Shown here: piece by piece, positions 35,460 to 44,719 of the stretch | Position numbering within the stretch: the stretch's first letter is position 1 | How the letters are laid out: each line of letters begins with the position of its first letter | DNA from: CAWARU01 sp963805795 | GTDB taxonomy: Bacteria; Pseudomonadota; Gammaproteobacteria; UBA6186; Azoamicaceae | NCBI GenBank assembly: GCA_963805795.1 | Contig: CAWDVG010000001.1 | Coordinates: 1,364,001-1,428,000, forward strand | DNA: 64,000 nt | Direction: 5' to 3' | Program-made: the position numbers and the translations under genes | The notes under the pieces: model-generated | What the model saw: the letters and a program-made list of their open reading frames with translations, nothing else | The model's database searches: none | Told to the model about the DNA's origin: nothing

Positions 35460-36148
35460 TATCCCATATCCTCGACTTCTTTTACTTTATTTTTGGCATC
35501 TTTATTTTTAATTGTTTTCTCATTATTTTTATTTGTAGCGAGTATTTCTTGATACTTTAAACCCTCTTTCAAGTTATAACTTAACCCTGTTTCCAGTATA
35601 ATTCTAACAGGCGAAAAACTTCGACGGTGAATAAGACAAGGTCCTAAAGCTCTTAACGCCTTCATATGAATATCGGTTCCATAACCTTTATGTTGTGCAA
35701 AACCAAAACCCGGAAATTGTCGATCCCATTCTAACATTTCTCGATCACGCGTCACTTTGGCAATAATGGATGCTGCCGAAATAGCAGGATGAAGCCTATC
35801 TCCATCAATAATACATTCTGTTGGAATATTTATTTTGGGCGCATGATTGCCATCAATCAATGCACGTACCGGTTGAATCATTAAAGCGTTAATTGCTCTT
35901 TGCATGGAAAGCAATGAAGCTTGTAAGATATTCAATTGATCAATTTCTTCCACTTCTGCTCGCCCAACTGCCCATGCAATGGCTCTACTACAGATTTTCT
36001 CGTATAAAGATTCTCTTTGAATATGTGTTAATAGCTTGGAATCGTTTAAGCCTCTAATTTTTTTCTTAGGATCTAAAATGACCGCTGCAGAAATAACCGG
36101 CCCCGCCAATGGCCCTCGTCCTGCTTCATCTACCCCAGCAATTAACAT
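35459..36148 (-). CDS. rnhB: Ribonuclease HII
   Basis: A 229-residue enzyme that removes ribonucleotides from DNA. The acidic active site is present: AGVDEAGRGPLAGPV (Asp-Glu near residues 7-8), ALIDGNHAPK (Asp) and the later acidic position in the SIIAKVTRDREM block. The core ends at about residue 190. A low-complexity tail rich in Lys/Asn/Glu (ATNKNNEKTIKNKDAKNKVK) follows, not found in typical RnhB (198 residues in E. coli). Translationally coupled to dnaE through TAATG, the usual neighbour. Confidence 0.95.
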   Translation of the reverse strand: MLIAGVDEAGRGPLAGPVISAAVILDPKKKIRGLNDSKLLTHIQRESLYEKICSRAIAWAVGRAEVEEIDQLNILQASLLSMQRAINALMIQPVRALIDGNHAPKINIPTECIIDGDRLHPAISAASIIAKVTRDREMLEWDRQFPGFGFAQHKGYGTDIHMKALRALGPCLIHRRSFSPVRIILETGLSYNLKEGLKYQEILATNKNNEKTIKNKDAKNKVKEVEDMG

Positions 36149-36292
36149 TTTTATAGGATCCTTAGTTAAAAACTTAATGATTTAATGACCAAATAACTTA
36201 ATTGTGCAAAAATATACTCTTTTGCGAATTGAAGCCGTATCTTAATACCCTTTACCTGAGGTGGGCAACCTTAGTTAGTATTCTACATTTAG

Positions 36293-36457
36293 GATGTTAG
36301 ATGTTCTTATCCTGAACGTCGTTTTATAGCGATGGGATATTTAAAAGAAAGATTACACATACTTTGTTTTACTCCAATAAAGGGTAGCGTAAGAATCATT
36401 AGTTTTCGAAAAGCGAATTTACGATGGAGCCATTGCAAGTATAAACTGCTATTTTGA
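36293..36457 (+). pseudogene. Truncated BrnT-type toxin gene
   Basis: A plus-strand frame of 54 codons reads ERRFIAMGYLKERLHILCFT and then GSVRIISFRKANLRW. This is the second half of the BrnT ribonuclease toxin family, whose hallmark is R-x-I/L-G-x(n)-vxhT-x-R-g-x-xRIIS-x-RKA. The front third of the family is missing and no BrnA antitoxin follows: the frame ends inside the convergent der gene. A decayed toxin-antitoxin locus is the best explanation. Confidence 0.6.
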
Positions 36458-37991
36458 TTTTTTCTTATGAAATTTCATCAATCGTCTTTTTTTATGCTGC
36501 TGCCGTGGCGTAAGGGTATTATGCCGATCCTTATACGGATTAGCGCTGGTTTTAAATTCAATACGAATAGGTGTTCCCACTAAACGAAATGCTTTTCTAA
36601 AGGTATTCATTAAATAGCGTTTATAACTATCAGGAACTGCTTCTGTTTGATTGCCATGTATAATAATGATAGGAGGACGATGCCCACCAGCATGTGCATA
36701 CCTTAATTTAATGCGTCGACCCTTTACCATGGGGGGTTGATGCTCGGAGACGGCCTGTGCCAACACTCGAGTTAATTCCGGCGTGCGCAATTCTTTAGTT
36801 GCAGCATGATAGGCTTCTTGCACGGATTTGAATAAGTGCCCTACTCCGGTACCATGAAAGGCAGAAATAAAATGCAACTTAGCATAATCAACAAATAAGA
36901 GACGATGTTTTAAAGCAAGTTTGATCTTTTCTTTTTCTGTGTTTCTAATAAGCCATCCCATTTATTAATGGCAATCACTAGAAACGTCCAGAATGTAATA
37001 TAAAACCTAATAAACTTAAATCTTGTTCAATAATTCCGGTTCTGGCATCCAATACCGCTATCACCACATCACAAGCTTCAATGGCTTGTAATGTTTTCAC
37101 AATCGAAAATTTTTCGACTGCGTCATGAACACGCGCACGACGTCGAATTCCAGCCGTATCGATTATGGTATAAAGATGACCATCGCGTTCATAAGGTATG
37201 TAAATGCTATCGCGTGTGGTACCGGCTTCATCAAATACCAGCATGCGCTCTTCACCTAAAATTCGATTCACTAAAGTGGATTTACCCACATTGGGACGCC
37301 CAATAATAGCAACTTTGATGCCTTTTGGTTCTGTTAATACTGCGGCATTTTCTATTGCTACAGTATTTTCTAGTACAACTGTATTTTCTGCAGGATAAGT
37401 ATTATGACTGATATTCTCACTTTGAATAAGGTCTGAATGGCTCTTAAAAGTGTCATTTGAAGCTATTGCTGAAACATGTGCAGCTTTTGAAGTTAAAGCC
37501 ACTTCTACTAATTGTAATACACCGCGGCCATGACTAGCAGCAATGGTAATGGGTTCACCTAATCTTAAAGAATAAAAATCTGCCGCTGCTATCTCAGCAT
37601 TTAAGCCATCCGTTTTGTTCACCACCAGAAATACAGTTTTATTTTGGGTTCGAATTTTATTGGCCAGTGCTTCATCTAAGTTTGTACAACCGACTCTAGC
37701 ATCCACCATAAAAAAAATGATATCGGATTCAAGAATGGCCTGCCAAGCTTGATCCGCCATTTTAGCTTCCAAAGCCACTTCTTTAGCAATTGTTTTTTCA
37801 TCAAAATTGCCAAGTCCACCTGTATCAATCACGATAAAGGGTTGCTCTCCTACTTTACCTTCGCCATATACTCTGTCTCTCGTTACGCCTGGCAAATCGA
37901 CAACGAGTGATGCCCGACTCTTGGTAAGTTCATTAAACAACGTAGATTTGCCTACATTCGGTCGCCCAACTATGGCAATAACAGGTATCAC
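36449..37991 (-). pseudogene. der: GTPase Der (EngA), frame broken by two small shifts
   Basis: Der is an essential double GTPase for 50S ribosome assembly. Domain 1 begins AIVGRPNVGKSTLFNELTKS with DLPGVTRDRVYGEG and VVNKTDG. Domain 2 has AIIGRPNVGKSTLVNRIL, DEAGTTRDSIYIPY and DTAGIRRRARV. The frame is lost at about 36970 (HSGRF, where HSGRSLVIAINKWDG is expected) and regained near 36940. The C-terminal KH-like domain (YAHAGGHRPPIIIIHGNQ, LMNTFRKAFRLVGTPIRIEF) is intact. Both shifts are one base missing. The linker between domains is Asn/Thr/Glu-rich with a 9-nt repeat (PAENTVVLENTVAIENAAVL). The rest is well conserved, so the breaks are probably sequence errors. Confidence 0.9.
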
Positions 37992-37992
37992 A

Positions 37993-39222
37993 TTAACTCT
38001 CAGATTCTGAATGATTTGTATGAGACACTGGATGCTTTAAATGAGACTCCGGTTGGTTTGTAATAGTATTCATGGAATAAACAGCAATTTTTCCACCTTT
38101 ACCCAAGGCATATAAGGTGTTATCCATTAATACTGGGGCAGTTTCAATGCCTTTACTATCAAGTTGTATACGCGTTAAATATTCTCCATTGACTCGAGAA
38201 AACCAATGTAAATAACCATCATTATCACCTACCACAAACATATCACCCCAAAGCACGGGTTTGGTTAATATTCTTCCTTCCAAAACAGATTGTTCCCAAA
38301 GTGTTTGTCCTGTTCGTTTTGCAACTGCCCAAATATGGCCACTGGTATCGGAAACATATAGAACATTTTCATTGACACAAAAACCTGCATGAGAAGATAA
38401 ATCTTTTTCCCAAATAGGATTGCCGGTTTCCAATGAGAGCGCTGCTAAACGTCCCTGGTACCCAACTGCATACACAATTCCATTTGAAACGATCGGATCC
38501 GCTGAAATATCGTTCATTCTTTGGATATCGGATCGCCCTTTAGGCGTAGAAAGTTCATGCTCCCAGTTCACCGATCCATCCATACTTTGCAAAGCCAATA
38601 ATCGACCATTCGGAAAACCTGCGATAACATGATTGGCCGTAACGACTGGGCTACTATTTTTTCTTAAAACGATTGAAGGTGTGTTTAAACTATAACGCCA
38701 TAATGGATGGCCATCTTCTAAACTTAAGGCGATAAGACTGCCATCTAGAGTATTCACGAAGGCCACCTTATGATTACCTTTTGGAGCCGCAAGTACTTCG
38801 CCAGAAACAGGCGTTTGCCAAAGTAAAGCACCATCTTGTATTCGATATGCGAGCACCCGGGCATCGCGTGTACCTAATAAAATAGTATCGTGAATAACAG
38901 TGGGGCCAGAAGATATCATGGCCTGTGTTTTGACTGCCCAATTGAGTCGACCAGACTGTCGATCTTGTGCGCGAAGCTCACCTTTACTATCGGCAGAAAC
39001 CACTGTTGTCGGTGTAATACTCAAATTTAATTTAGCATCTTTACCTGCCGCACCACTCCCCTCATTACTGGCCCATAGCACTTTAGGCTGTCGTTCTGTC
39101 GCTTGACTTAAAACGGGTAAGTTTTTTTTAGGTATAGCCTCTGAACGATGTTCAATATTATTACAACCTGAAAGTAATAAAGCAGTTGCGAGAATCGGCA
39201 AAAAACCCCAATTGAGACGCAT
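37993..39222 (-). CDS. bamB: Outer membrane protein assembly factor BamB
   Basis: A 409-residue lipoprotein of the BAM complex. The signal peptide ends in lipobox LLLSGC (Cys near residue 20). The rest is a PQQ-type eight-bladed beta-propeller, seen in repeats such as SGRLNWAVKTQAMISSGPTV, GALLWQTPVSGEVLAAP, DGHPLWRYSL and GNPIWEKDLSSHAGF. A His/Ser/Glu-rich low-complexity tail (PESHLKHPVSHTNHSES) follows the last blade. The order hisS-yfgM-bamB-der on one strand is the classic gammaproteobacterial arrangement. Confidence 0.95.
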   Translation of the reverse strand: MRLNWGFLPILATALLLSGCNNIEHRSEAIPKKNLPVLSQATERQPKVLWASNEGSGAAGKDAKLNLSITPTTVVSADSKGELRAQDRQSGRLNWAVKTQAMISSGPTVIHDTILLGTRDARVLAYRIQDGALLWQTPVSGEVLAAPKGNHKVAFVNTLDGSLIALSLEDGHPLWRYSLNTPSIVLRKNSSPVVTANHVIAGFPNGRLLALQSMDGSVNWEHELSTPKGRSDIQRMNDISADPIVSNGIVYAVGYQGRLAALSLETGNPIWEKDLSSHAGFCVNENVLYVSDTSGHIWAVAKRTGQTLWEQSVLEGRILTKPVLWGDMFVVGDNDGYLHWFSRVNGEYLTRIQLDSKGIETAPVLMDNTLYALGKGGKIAVYSMNTITNQPESHLKHPVSHTNHSESES

Positions 39223-39223
39223 A

Positions 39224-39919
39224 TTATGAATCTCCCTTATTTGAAACTTTATTATCTATAACGTTATTATCTGATTCTTTAGCATCTGACCTCTTATTAA
39301 CTGCTTCGTCACTCTCATTATTTAAATCGTTTTGCTTTAACTGCAAGGCCATGACCTGTACGCCAGGTGGTAAGGCTTGTTCAGCTGCTTTATAAGCTGC
39401 TTTGGCTTTTTCTATGTCTTTTTGCTGAACATAAATATCCCCTTTGGTTTCTTCATATAAAGCAACATAGCCTTCATTATCTGTTGTTGCAGATAAAACC
39501 TTTAAGGCTTCCTCTAATTTATGTTCTCCAGCTAATACTCTAGCCAAACGTACTCGCGCCACATGTGCAGCAGGTCCATCCTCCCCAAGTTCTATTGCAT
39601 GGTTAAGATATTCTTCCGCCTTGGCTAATTCATTTTGATCGACTTTGATACGTGCTTGCATTAAGGCAGCAAAGGCAGCATAAGGAGTATCACTATATTG
39701 TTCTACTAACAATTGGGCTTGTTCTTCCACTTTAGAAATATCTTTATCTTTCTTGATAAAAGCCTGCATCATTTTATCATACTGCAAAGACGCTGCTAGT
39801 AACTCTTTTTGTTTTTGATGCTCCCTATATTTCCAAGCACCGATCGCCATCAACGTCAGTACCACAGCTATGATAATATATTTACCATATTGATCCCAAA
39901 CTGTTTTTTGACTTACCAT
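39224..39919 (-). CDS. yfgM: YfgM-like ancillary SecYEG translocon subunit
   Basis: A 231-residue bitopic inner-membrane protein. The membrane helix is near residues 12-30 (YIIIAVVLTLMAIGAWKY), followed by a periplasmic TPR domain (YAAFAALMQARIKVDQNELA, EEYLNHAIELGEDGPAAHVA). YfgM interacts with PpiD and SecYEG. The ATG at 39919 is chosen because GAGGAG lies 6 nt upstream; starting further up would overlap hisS. The tail is Asn/Asp/Lys/Ser low complexity (NKRSDAKESDNNVIDNKVSN). Confidence 0.9.
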   Translation of the reverse strand: MVSQKTVWDQYGKYIIIAVVLTLMAIGAWKYREHQKQKELLAASLQYDKMMQAFIKKDKDISKVEEQAQLLVEQYSDTPYAAFAALMQARIKVDQNELAKAEEYLNHAIELGEDGPAAHVARVRLARVLAGEHKLEEALKVLSATTDNEGYVALYEETKGDIYVQQKDIEKAKAAYKAAEQALPPGVQVMALQLKQNDLNNESDEAVNKRSDAKESDNNVIDNKVSNKGDS

Positions 39920-39929
39920 CATTTTCTCC

Positions 39930-41207
39930 TCATGATTCATAAAAATATTGTTGTACAAATGGATCCAATTCTTTCAAGGGCAGCAATAATTGCAAACGCT
40001 CCTCCCTTAAAAATTTAACGCCTACCGATTCTGTCTTTAACTCGTTTTCACCTAAAATAAAAGCAACTTTGGCCTGACTTTTATCGGCGCGTTTAAATTG
40101 ATTTTTAATATTTCCCCCACCACAATTGACTAAAATTTTGAAACCAGGGAATTGATCTCTTAATTTTTCAGCCAGCATAAAACCCTTATTTTCAGCTTCA
40201 GTCCCCACACAAATACAAAAAGCATCCATGGAATTATCATGCTCTAGCCCTAAGGTTTGTTGCAATAATATCAATCTTTCAATACCAGCAGCAAAACCTA
40301 CAGCAGGCCCCGCTTTACCACTTAATTGTTCTACTAACCCATCATAGCGTCCCCCCGCACATACCGTATTTTGAGCTCCGAGTTTATCGGATACCCATTC
40401 ATACACGGTACGATTGTAGTAATCGAGTCCACGCACCAAGCAAGGATTCACTTCATAGGCAACCCCAGTTGCACTTAACAAGTCCTGGAAACGTTCAAAA
40501 TGCTGCCGGTCTTCTGGTAACAAGGTATCGATACTTTTAGGCGCTTCGTTAATAATATTAGCCATGGCTGGATTTTTACTGTCTAGGATACGCAGAGGAT
40601 TCGTTTTTAAACGTCTTTGACTATCTTCGTCGAGATCATTCCTGTATTTTTCAAAATATTCTATTAATTGCGCTCGGTATTGATCTCGGCTGCTTTTGGA
40701 ACCTAGGCTATTAATTTGTAAGGTAACCGCTTCATATACGCCTAGTTTTTTCAAAAAACGGGCTATAATCAAAATTTGTTCGAGATCAACATCCGGTCCT
40801 TCTAAGCCAAAGGCCTCTATTGCCAATTGATAGAATTGCCGATATCTGCCCTTCTGTGGTTTTTCATAACGAAACATAGGACCCATATACCAGAGACGTT
40901 GAATTTGATTATATAGTAAACCATGTTCTAAACCTGCTCGCACACAACTGGCGGTTCCTTCCGGTCGCAGGGTAATACTTTCAGAATCCCGATCCAAAAA
41001 GGTAAACATTTCTTTTTCGACAATATCGGTCACCTCACCAATCGAACGTTTAAAAAGAGAGGTCTTTTCTAATATGGGCAAACGAATTTCCTCATAACAA
41101 TAAGAAAGCATCAATTCCCGCCACTTGGATTCTAATTGTTGCCATAAAGGTGTTTCTATAGGGAGAATATCGGGCATGCCCTTAAGCCCTTGAATACGAG
41201 CTGTCAT
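39930..41207 (-). CDS. hisS: Histidyl-tRNA synthetase
   Basis: A 425-residue class II synthetase, the same length as in E. coli. Motif 1 region: EEIRLPILEKTSLFKRSIGE. Motif 2: LRPEGTASCVRAG and YMGPMFRYEKPQKGRYRQFY. His-binding motifs: VRGLDYYNRTVYEW and AGGRYDGLVEQLSGK, and motif 3 GFAAGIERLIL. The anticodon-binding domain closes the protein. Its ATG overlaps the pilF stop by 4 nt (ATGA). Confidence 0.97.
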   Translation of the reverse strand: MTARIQGLKGMPDILPIETPLWQQLESKWRELMLSYCYEEIRLPILEKTSLFKRSIGEVTDIVEKEMFTFLDRDSESITLRPEGTASCVRAGLEHGLLYNQIQRLWYMGPMFRYEKPQKGRYRQFYQLAIEAFGLEGPDVDLEQILIIARFLKKLGVYEAVTLQINSLGSKSSRDQYRAQLIEYFEKYRNDLDEDSQRRLKTNPLRILDSKNPAMANIINEAPKSIDTLLPEDRQHFERFQDLLSATGVAYEVNPCLVRGLDYYNRTVYEWVSDKLGAQNTVCAGGRYDGLVEQLSGKAGPAVGFAAGIERLILLQQTLGLEHDNSMDAFCICVGTEAENKGFMLAEKLRDQFPGFKILVNCGGGNIKNQFKRADKSQAKVAFILGENELKTESVGVKFLREERLQLLLPLKELDPFVQQYFYES

Positions 41208-41986
41208 ATTTTTGTTCCACCTTGTTTGTTAGATTCCTTTTGAAGAGTTGCAAGCTCATTGTTTAATAGAAGCGATTTTTCTGATAAACCTACTAGAGAT
41301 TTATGACGCCATAGTAAATCTTCCGCTTCTTTTAAATTTTGTTGTTTTACTTTTATCGCGGCCAATTCTAAAAGTGCCTGCGAACGTTTAGGATCTTGAC
41401 GAACAGCCGTATAAAAATATTGCTCTGCCTGTTTCATATCAAATAATTTTAAAGCACAAAGACCTGCATTTTCATGAACCTCTGCACTATGGGCATATTG
41501 CTTGTCTGCTAAGGCACGCTGAAATGCCTGTTTAGCTTCTTTGAAGCGATTCTGCTTATACAAAAACACAGCATAATTATTAGATACAGCCCCCTTATTC
41601 CCCCCCAAACGCAGCGCTTTTTTATGTTCTTGTTCCGCTTCTTTAATATCCCCACTTTTTTCAAAAAAGTAGGCTAAAGCACTATGAGGCTCTACTGCGT
41701 TAGGTGCCAATTGTGCTGCGTGCATTAATTTATGTTTGGCTCTGGCGAATTGTTCCGAAGATAAATAATTTAAGCCTAATTCAATATTCACTAATGCCGC
41801 TTTTTTATGTTCTGGCTCTGTGGATGATTCCTGCATTTGGGCTAATGATACATTACTAGTCTGTTTAGTTTCTAATCTTGCACAGTCTTTCAATGAATGT
41901 TGGGCACAGGCTGTTACACAAATGCTTGATAAAAGAGCAGCAACAAGTTTACCCAAGTTTAAGCGCTGACTTGAATGTTTATGCAT
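41204..41986 (-). CDS. pilF: Type IV pilus biogenesis lipoprotein PilF/PilW (TPR pilotin)
   Basis: A 260-residue lipoprotein: leader with lipobox VTAC (Cys near residue 27) followed by five or six TPR units (LVNIELGLNYLSSEQFARAK, PHSALAYFFEKSGDIKEAEQ, AVSNNYAVFLYKQNRFKEAK). PilF brings the secretin PilQ to the outer membrane. It lies between rlmN and hisS, its conserved position. The end overlaps hisS by 4 nt and the start overlaps rlmN by 28 nt, indicating a compact operon. Confidence 0.9.
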   Translation of the reverse strand: MHKHSSQRLNLGKLVAALLSSICVTACAQHSLKDCARLETKQTSNVSLAQMQESSTEPEHKKAALVNIELGLNYLSSEQFARAKHKLMHAAQLAPNAVEPHSALAYFFEKSGDIKEAEQEHKKALRLGGNKGAVSNNYAVFLYKQNRFKEAKQAFQRALADKQYAHSAEVHENAGLCALKLFDMKQAEQYFYTAVRQDPKRSQALLELAAIKVKQQNLKEAEDLLWRHKSLVGLSEKSLLLNNELATLQKESNKQGGTKI

Positions 41987-43227
41987 TTTGCTCCCTCCTT
42001 AGCCTTTGGATGCTTTGCAAGCCAACGTTCATTTCTACGAGTCTTATCGCTGATTCGTCCCTTTAATTGACCACAAGCCGCATCAATATCCATGCCGCGG
42101 GTTTTACGGATGGTTGTTACATATCCTGCTTGAACCAAAATCCACTGAAACGCTTCAATCGTTTTCAGATGCGAGCGTTCATATTCAATGCCATCGAAAG
42201 AATTAAAGGGAATTAAATTAATTTTACAAGGCACATCTTTTAAAATCTGAGCTAATTGCTTTGCCAATGCGGGGCTGTCATTAACGCCCTGCAACATAAC
42301 ATATTCAAAGGTTATTTTACGACGTTTTTCATGTTCTACATATCGTTTGCAAGCGGCCAATAACTCTGTGATCGGATATTTTTTATTTAGGGGTACTAAT
42401 ACATTACGTAATTCATCATTAGGCGCATGTAAGGAAACCGCCAGGGCTACATCACTCTCTTCTTTTAGGCGATCAATGTTTGGAACCACCCCTGCAGTAC
42501 TTAAAGTCACACGACGTTTCGCAAGCATATAACCAAAGTCATGACGCATAACAGATAAAGCTTTTACCACAGTTTCAAAATTTAATAATGGCTCACCCAT
42601 ACCCATCAGCACAACATTGGTAATGGTATTGCAATAACCTGAGCCGTTACCACTATTACTATTGTTTCCACTGCTATCTGAATCTTCGTCTGCTTCATCT
42701 ATGAGAAATTGATTTGAGTTTACTTCATCTAAAGATATTTTGCCTAAAGACGCCTCAGCTGATATCTCAAGTAATCGTCGCTTGGCTTGCCAAACTTGAC
42801 CAATCATTTCTGAAACGGTCAAGTTTCGATTAAAACCTTGTTTACCAGTAGAACAGAAACTGCAATTTAAAACGCAACCCACCTGTGAAGAAATACATAA
42901 TGTGCCTCTGTTCCTTTCAGGTATAAAAACGGTTTCAATCTTATTGCCATCTTCTAACTGCATTAACCATTTTCGGGTGCTATCGCTGGCACAAGTCTCT
43001 AGTGCAATTTGAGGCGCCTTGATCTCACAAATTTCAGGCAATCTTTCTCTTAGACTTTTGCTTAAGTCTGTCATTTCTGCGAAATTATTTAAGCATCGCT
43101 GATGTAACCACTTAAAAACCTGAGTCGCACGAAAAGACTTTTCTCCCATAGATACAAAAAACTGAATCAGACCATTCATGTCTAAATCCAGTAAATTGAT
43201 TTTCTGTGGGAGAATTGCGTTGGACAT
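41959..43227 (-). CDS. rlmN: 23S rRNA (A2503-C2) / tRNA (A37) methyltransferase RlmN
   Basis: A 422-residue radical-SAM methyltransferase. The cluster motif CVLNCSFCSTGKQGF is near residues 133-147, with VLMGMGEPLLNFE and the methylation Cys in MDIDAACGQLKG near the end. The start at 43227 (MSNAILPQKINLLDL) avoids overlap with ndk. It is longer than E. coli RlmN (384) because of an insert of about 45 residues between EMIGQVWQAKR and ITNVVLMGMG, ending in a Ser/Asn/Gly tract (DSDSSGNNSNSGNGSGY, near 42640-42690). The first gene after ndk in the operon. Confidence 0.95.
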   Translation of the reverse strand: MSNAILPQKINLLDLDMNGLIQFFVSMGEKSFRATQVFKWLHQRCLNNFAEMTDLSKSLRERLPEICEIKAPQIALETCASDSTRKWLMQLEDGNKIETVFIPERNRGTLCISSQVGCVLNCSFCSTGKQGFNRNLTVSEMIGQVWQAKRRLLEISAEASLGKISLDEVNSNQFLIDEADEDSDSSGNNSNSGNGSGYCNTITNVVLMGMGEPLLNFETVVKALSVMRHDFGYMLAKRRVTLSTAGVVPNIDRLKEESDVALAVSLHAPNDELRNVLVPLNKKYPITELLAACKRYVEHEKRRKITFEYVMLQGVNDSPALAKQLAQILKDVPCKINLIPFNSFDGIEYERSHLKTIEAFQWILVQAGYVTTIRKTRGMDIDAACGQLKGRISDKTRRNERWLAKHPKAKEGAKCINIQVSA

Positions 43228-43240
43228 AGAAATACTCAAA

Positions 43241-43666
43241 TTATCTTGAGAAAATTTCTTCAGGCTTAAAGAAAAATTCAATCTCGGTTTTTGCATTTTC
43301 AGGGCTATCGGAACCATGAACCGCATTTTCATCGATACTCGCAGCAAAATCAGCTCGAATCGTTCCAGGCTTCGCTTCTTTAGGATTGGTAGCACCCATA
43401 ATATCTCGGTTTAAAACCACCGCATTTTCACCTTCGAGTACCTGCACTAATACCGGACCACTGCTCATAAACTTTACTAAATCATTATAAAAAGGACGAC
43501 CTTTGTGAATTTCATAGAATTTTTCTGCCTGTTCTTTACGCAGATGCAACATTTTTGCTGCAATCACTTTGAGCTTTGATGCCTCAAAACGGCTAATAAT
43601 CTGGCCAATACTGTTTTTTGAAACCGCATCGGGCTTTAAAATGGATAATGTTCTTTCAACTGCCAT
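43241..43666 (-). CDS. ndk: Nucleoside diphosphate kinase
   Basis: A 141-residue kinase that balances nucleoside triphosphates. It begins ERTLSILKPDAVSKNSIGQI, has the catalytic His in NAVHGSDSPENAKTEIEFFF, and the Kpn-loop region RPFYNDLVKFMSSGPV. Length is standard. GGAG lies upstream of the ATG and a TATAAT box lies about 35 nt before the start. It is the likely first gene of the ndk-rlmN-pilF-hisS-yfgM-bamB-der run. Confidence 0.97.
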   Translation of the reverse strand: MAVERTLSILKPDAVSKNSIGQIISRFEASKLKVIAAKMLHLRKEQAEKFYEIHKGRPFYNDLVKFMSSGPVLVQVLEGENAVVLNRDIMGATNPKEAKPGTIRADFAASIDENAVHGSDSPENAKTEIEFFFKPEEIFSR

Positions 43667-43857
43667 ATAAGCTACTCCACCAACTAAAACAATAAAATAA
43701 AGAGTTATTATATCTGCTTACTGCCTTAGAGACTAGTCCCCAAATTGACGCAATACCTCCCGTTAGGTGAACTCCTTAAGGAATTGAATCTATCTAACCA
43801 ACCTATGATAATATGATTATGATGGCTTAGATATAGAAACGTGAGAAAACTGTCAAA

Positions 43858-44367
43858 TTACAAATGACACTCTTGTGTAGCTAATGGATAACTCGGTACG
43901 TCTATGTTCGTTTGATAATGTGTTATGGCCATAAAAAAATTGGTTATTTTTTCCAATTCCTTCGCTGAAATACTACATTTCCATGTTTTTTCTGGCTGCG
44001 TCATCGTTTTGATTGAATAATGACATTTCTGCCCCCGTATACCAAGAATGCTATAAATGGTATCGTATTGATGAGCAATTTTTTCTGCTTCATCTTGGGT
44101 CATCGTTCCACTCGCAATATAAGTATTCACCAGATTCCGTAAAGCCATAGGATCTGTGGTTGTAAATGTCATTCTTTTGCATTTTTTAATTTTTTCTATA
44201 TGATTTTCGAATTGGTCAGGAACCATTTTCATTTTATTCACTTCAAAAATAATGGCTTTCATGGCTTCCTGTGAATTTCCTAATGACCAGCTTAAGCCTG
44301 AAATCAATAAGCTAAAAGTAAGGACTAGGGACAATAAGAAAGGCTTTTTCCATGTGCTGGCAAACAT
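43858..44367 (-). CDS. Hypothetical exported Cys-containing protein
   Basis: A 169-residue protein with a signal peptide (KKPFLLSLVLTFSLLISGLS, cleavage likely near residue 28). The mature part is helical, with Cys at KIKKCKR, GQKCHYS, TWKCSIS and TQECHL, an even number that could form two disulfides in the periplasm. The start at 44367 is chosen because AGGA lies about 8 nt upstream and the signal peptide then has normal length; in-frame codons extend to 44487. The final residues are echoed by a relic at 44600-44664, so there was once a tandem copy. Family unknown. Confidence 0.55.
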   Translation of the reverse strand: MFASTWKKPFLLSLVLTFSLLISGLSWSLGNSQEAMKAIIFEVNKMKMVPDQFENHIEKIKKCKRMTFTTTDPMALRNLVNTYIASGTMTQDEAEKIAHQYDTIYSILGIRGQKCHYSIKTMTQPEKTWKCSISAKELEKITNFFMAITHYQTNIDVPSYPLATQECHL

Positions 44368-44599
44368 AAATAGCATCCTGCTAAATAAAGATTCCCTCAT
44401 AACATAAAATAGTTCAATAAATCTGGTTATTTGCTTAATATGATTAACTATTCCGCTATCACTTCCATAATAATTACTATAAGGCAAAACTGAGCAAATT
44501 AATGCAATGCATAACTAAGTCAAGCACATGGCCAATTAAGTTATCTAATATAATTATTATATTTGGTTTTCCATTCTCGATTAATGAAAGAAGAATTCA

Positions 44600-44664
44600 T
44601 TAATGACATTCTTGGGCGGCCAATGGAGCAATCGGCAAGCAATCAAATAGCTTGGCTTGAGATC
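44600..44664 (-). pseudogene. Relic of a duplicate of the exported Cys protein
   Basis: About 20 codons ending LPIAPLAAQECH and TAA match the end of the 43858 gene (VPSYPLATQECHL). The frame is closed by a stop just upstream (AKLFDCLP is the earliest readable part). This is the last piece of a tandem duplicate that has otherwise decayed. Confidence 0.5.
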
Positions 44665-44719
44665 ATAGGAGAGCGCTACTCCCGATATAAGTTAAATTAA
44701 TCAACAAGAGTTATGTATC

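Noticed and set aside
43736..43819. Short plus-strand frame reading VPKLTQYLPLGELLKELN downstream of ndk
   Set aside because: It has no start codon and is too short to separate from chance.
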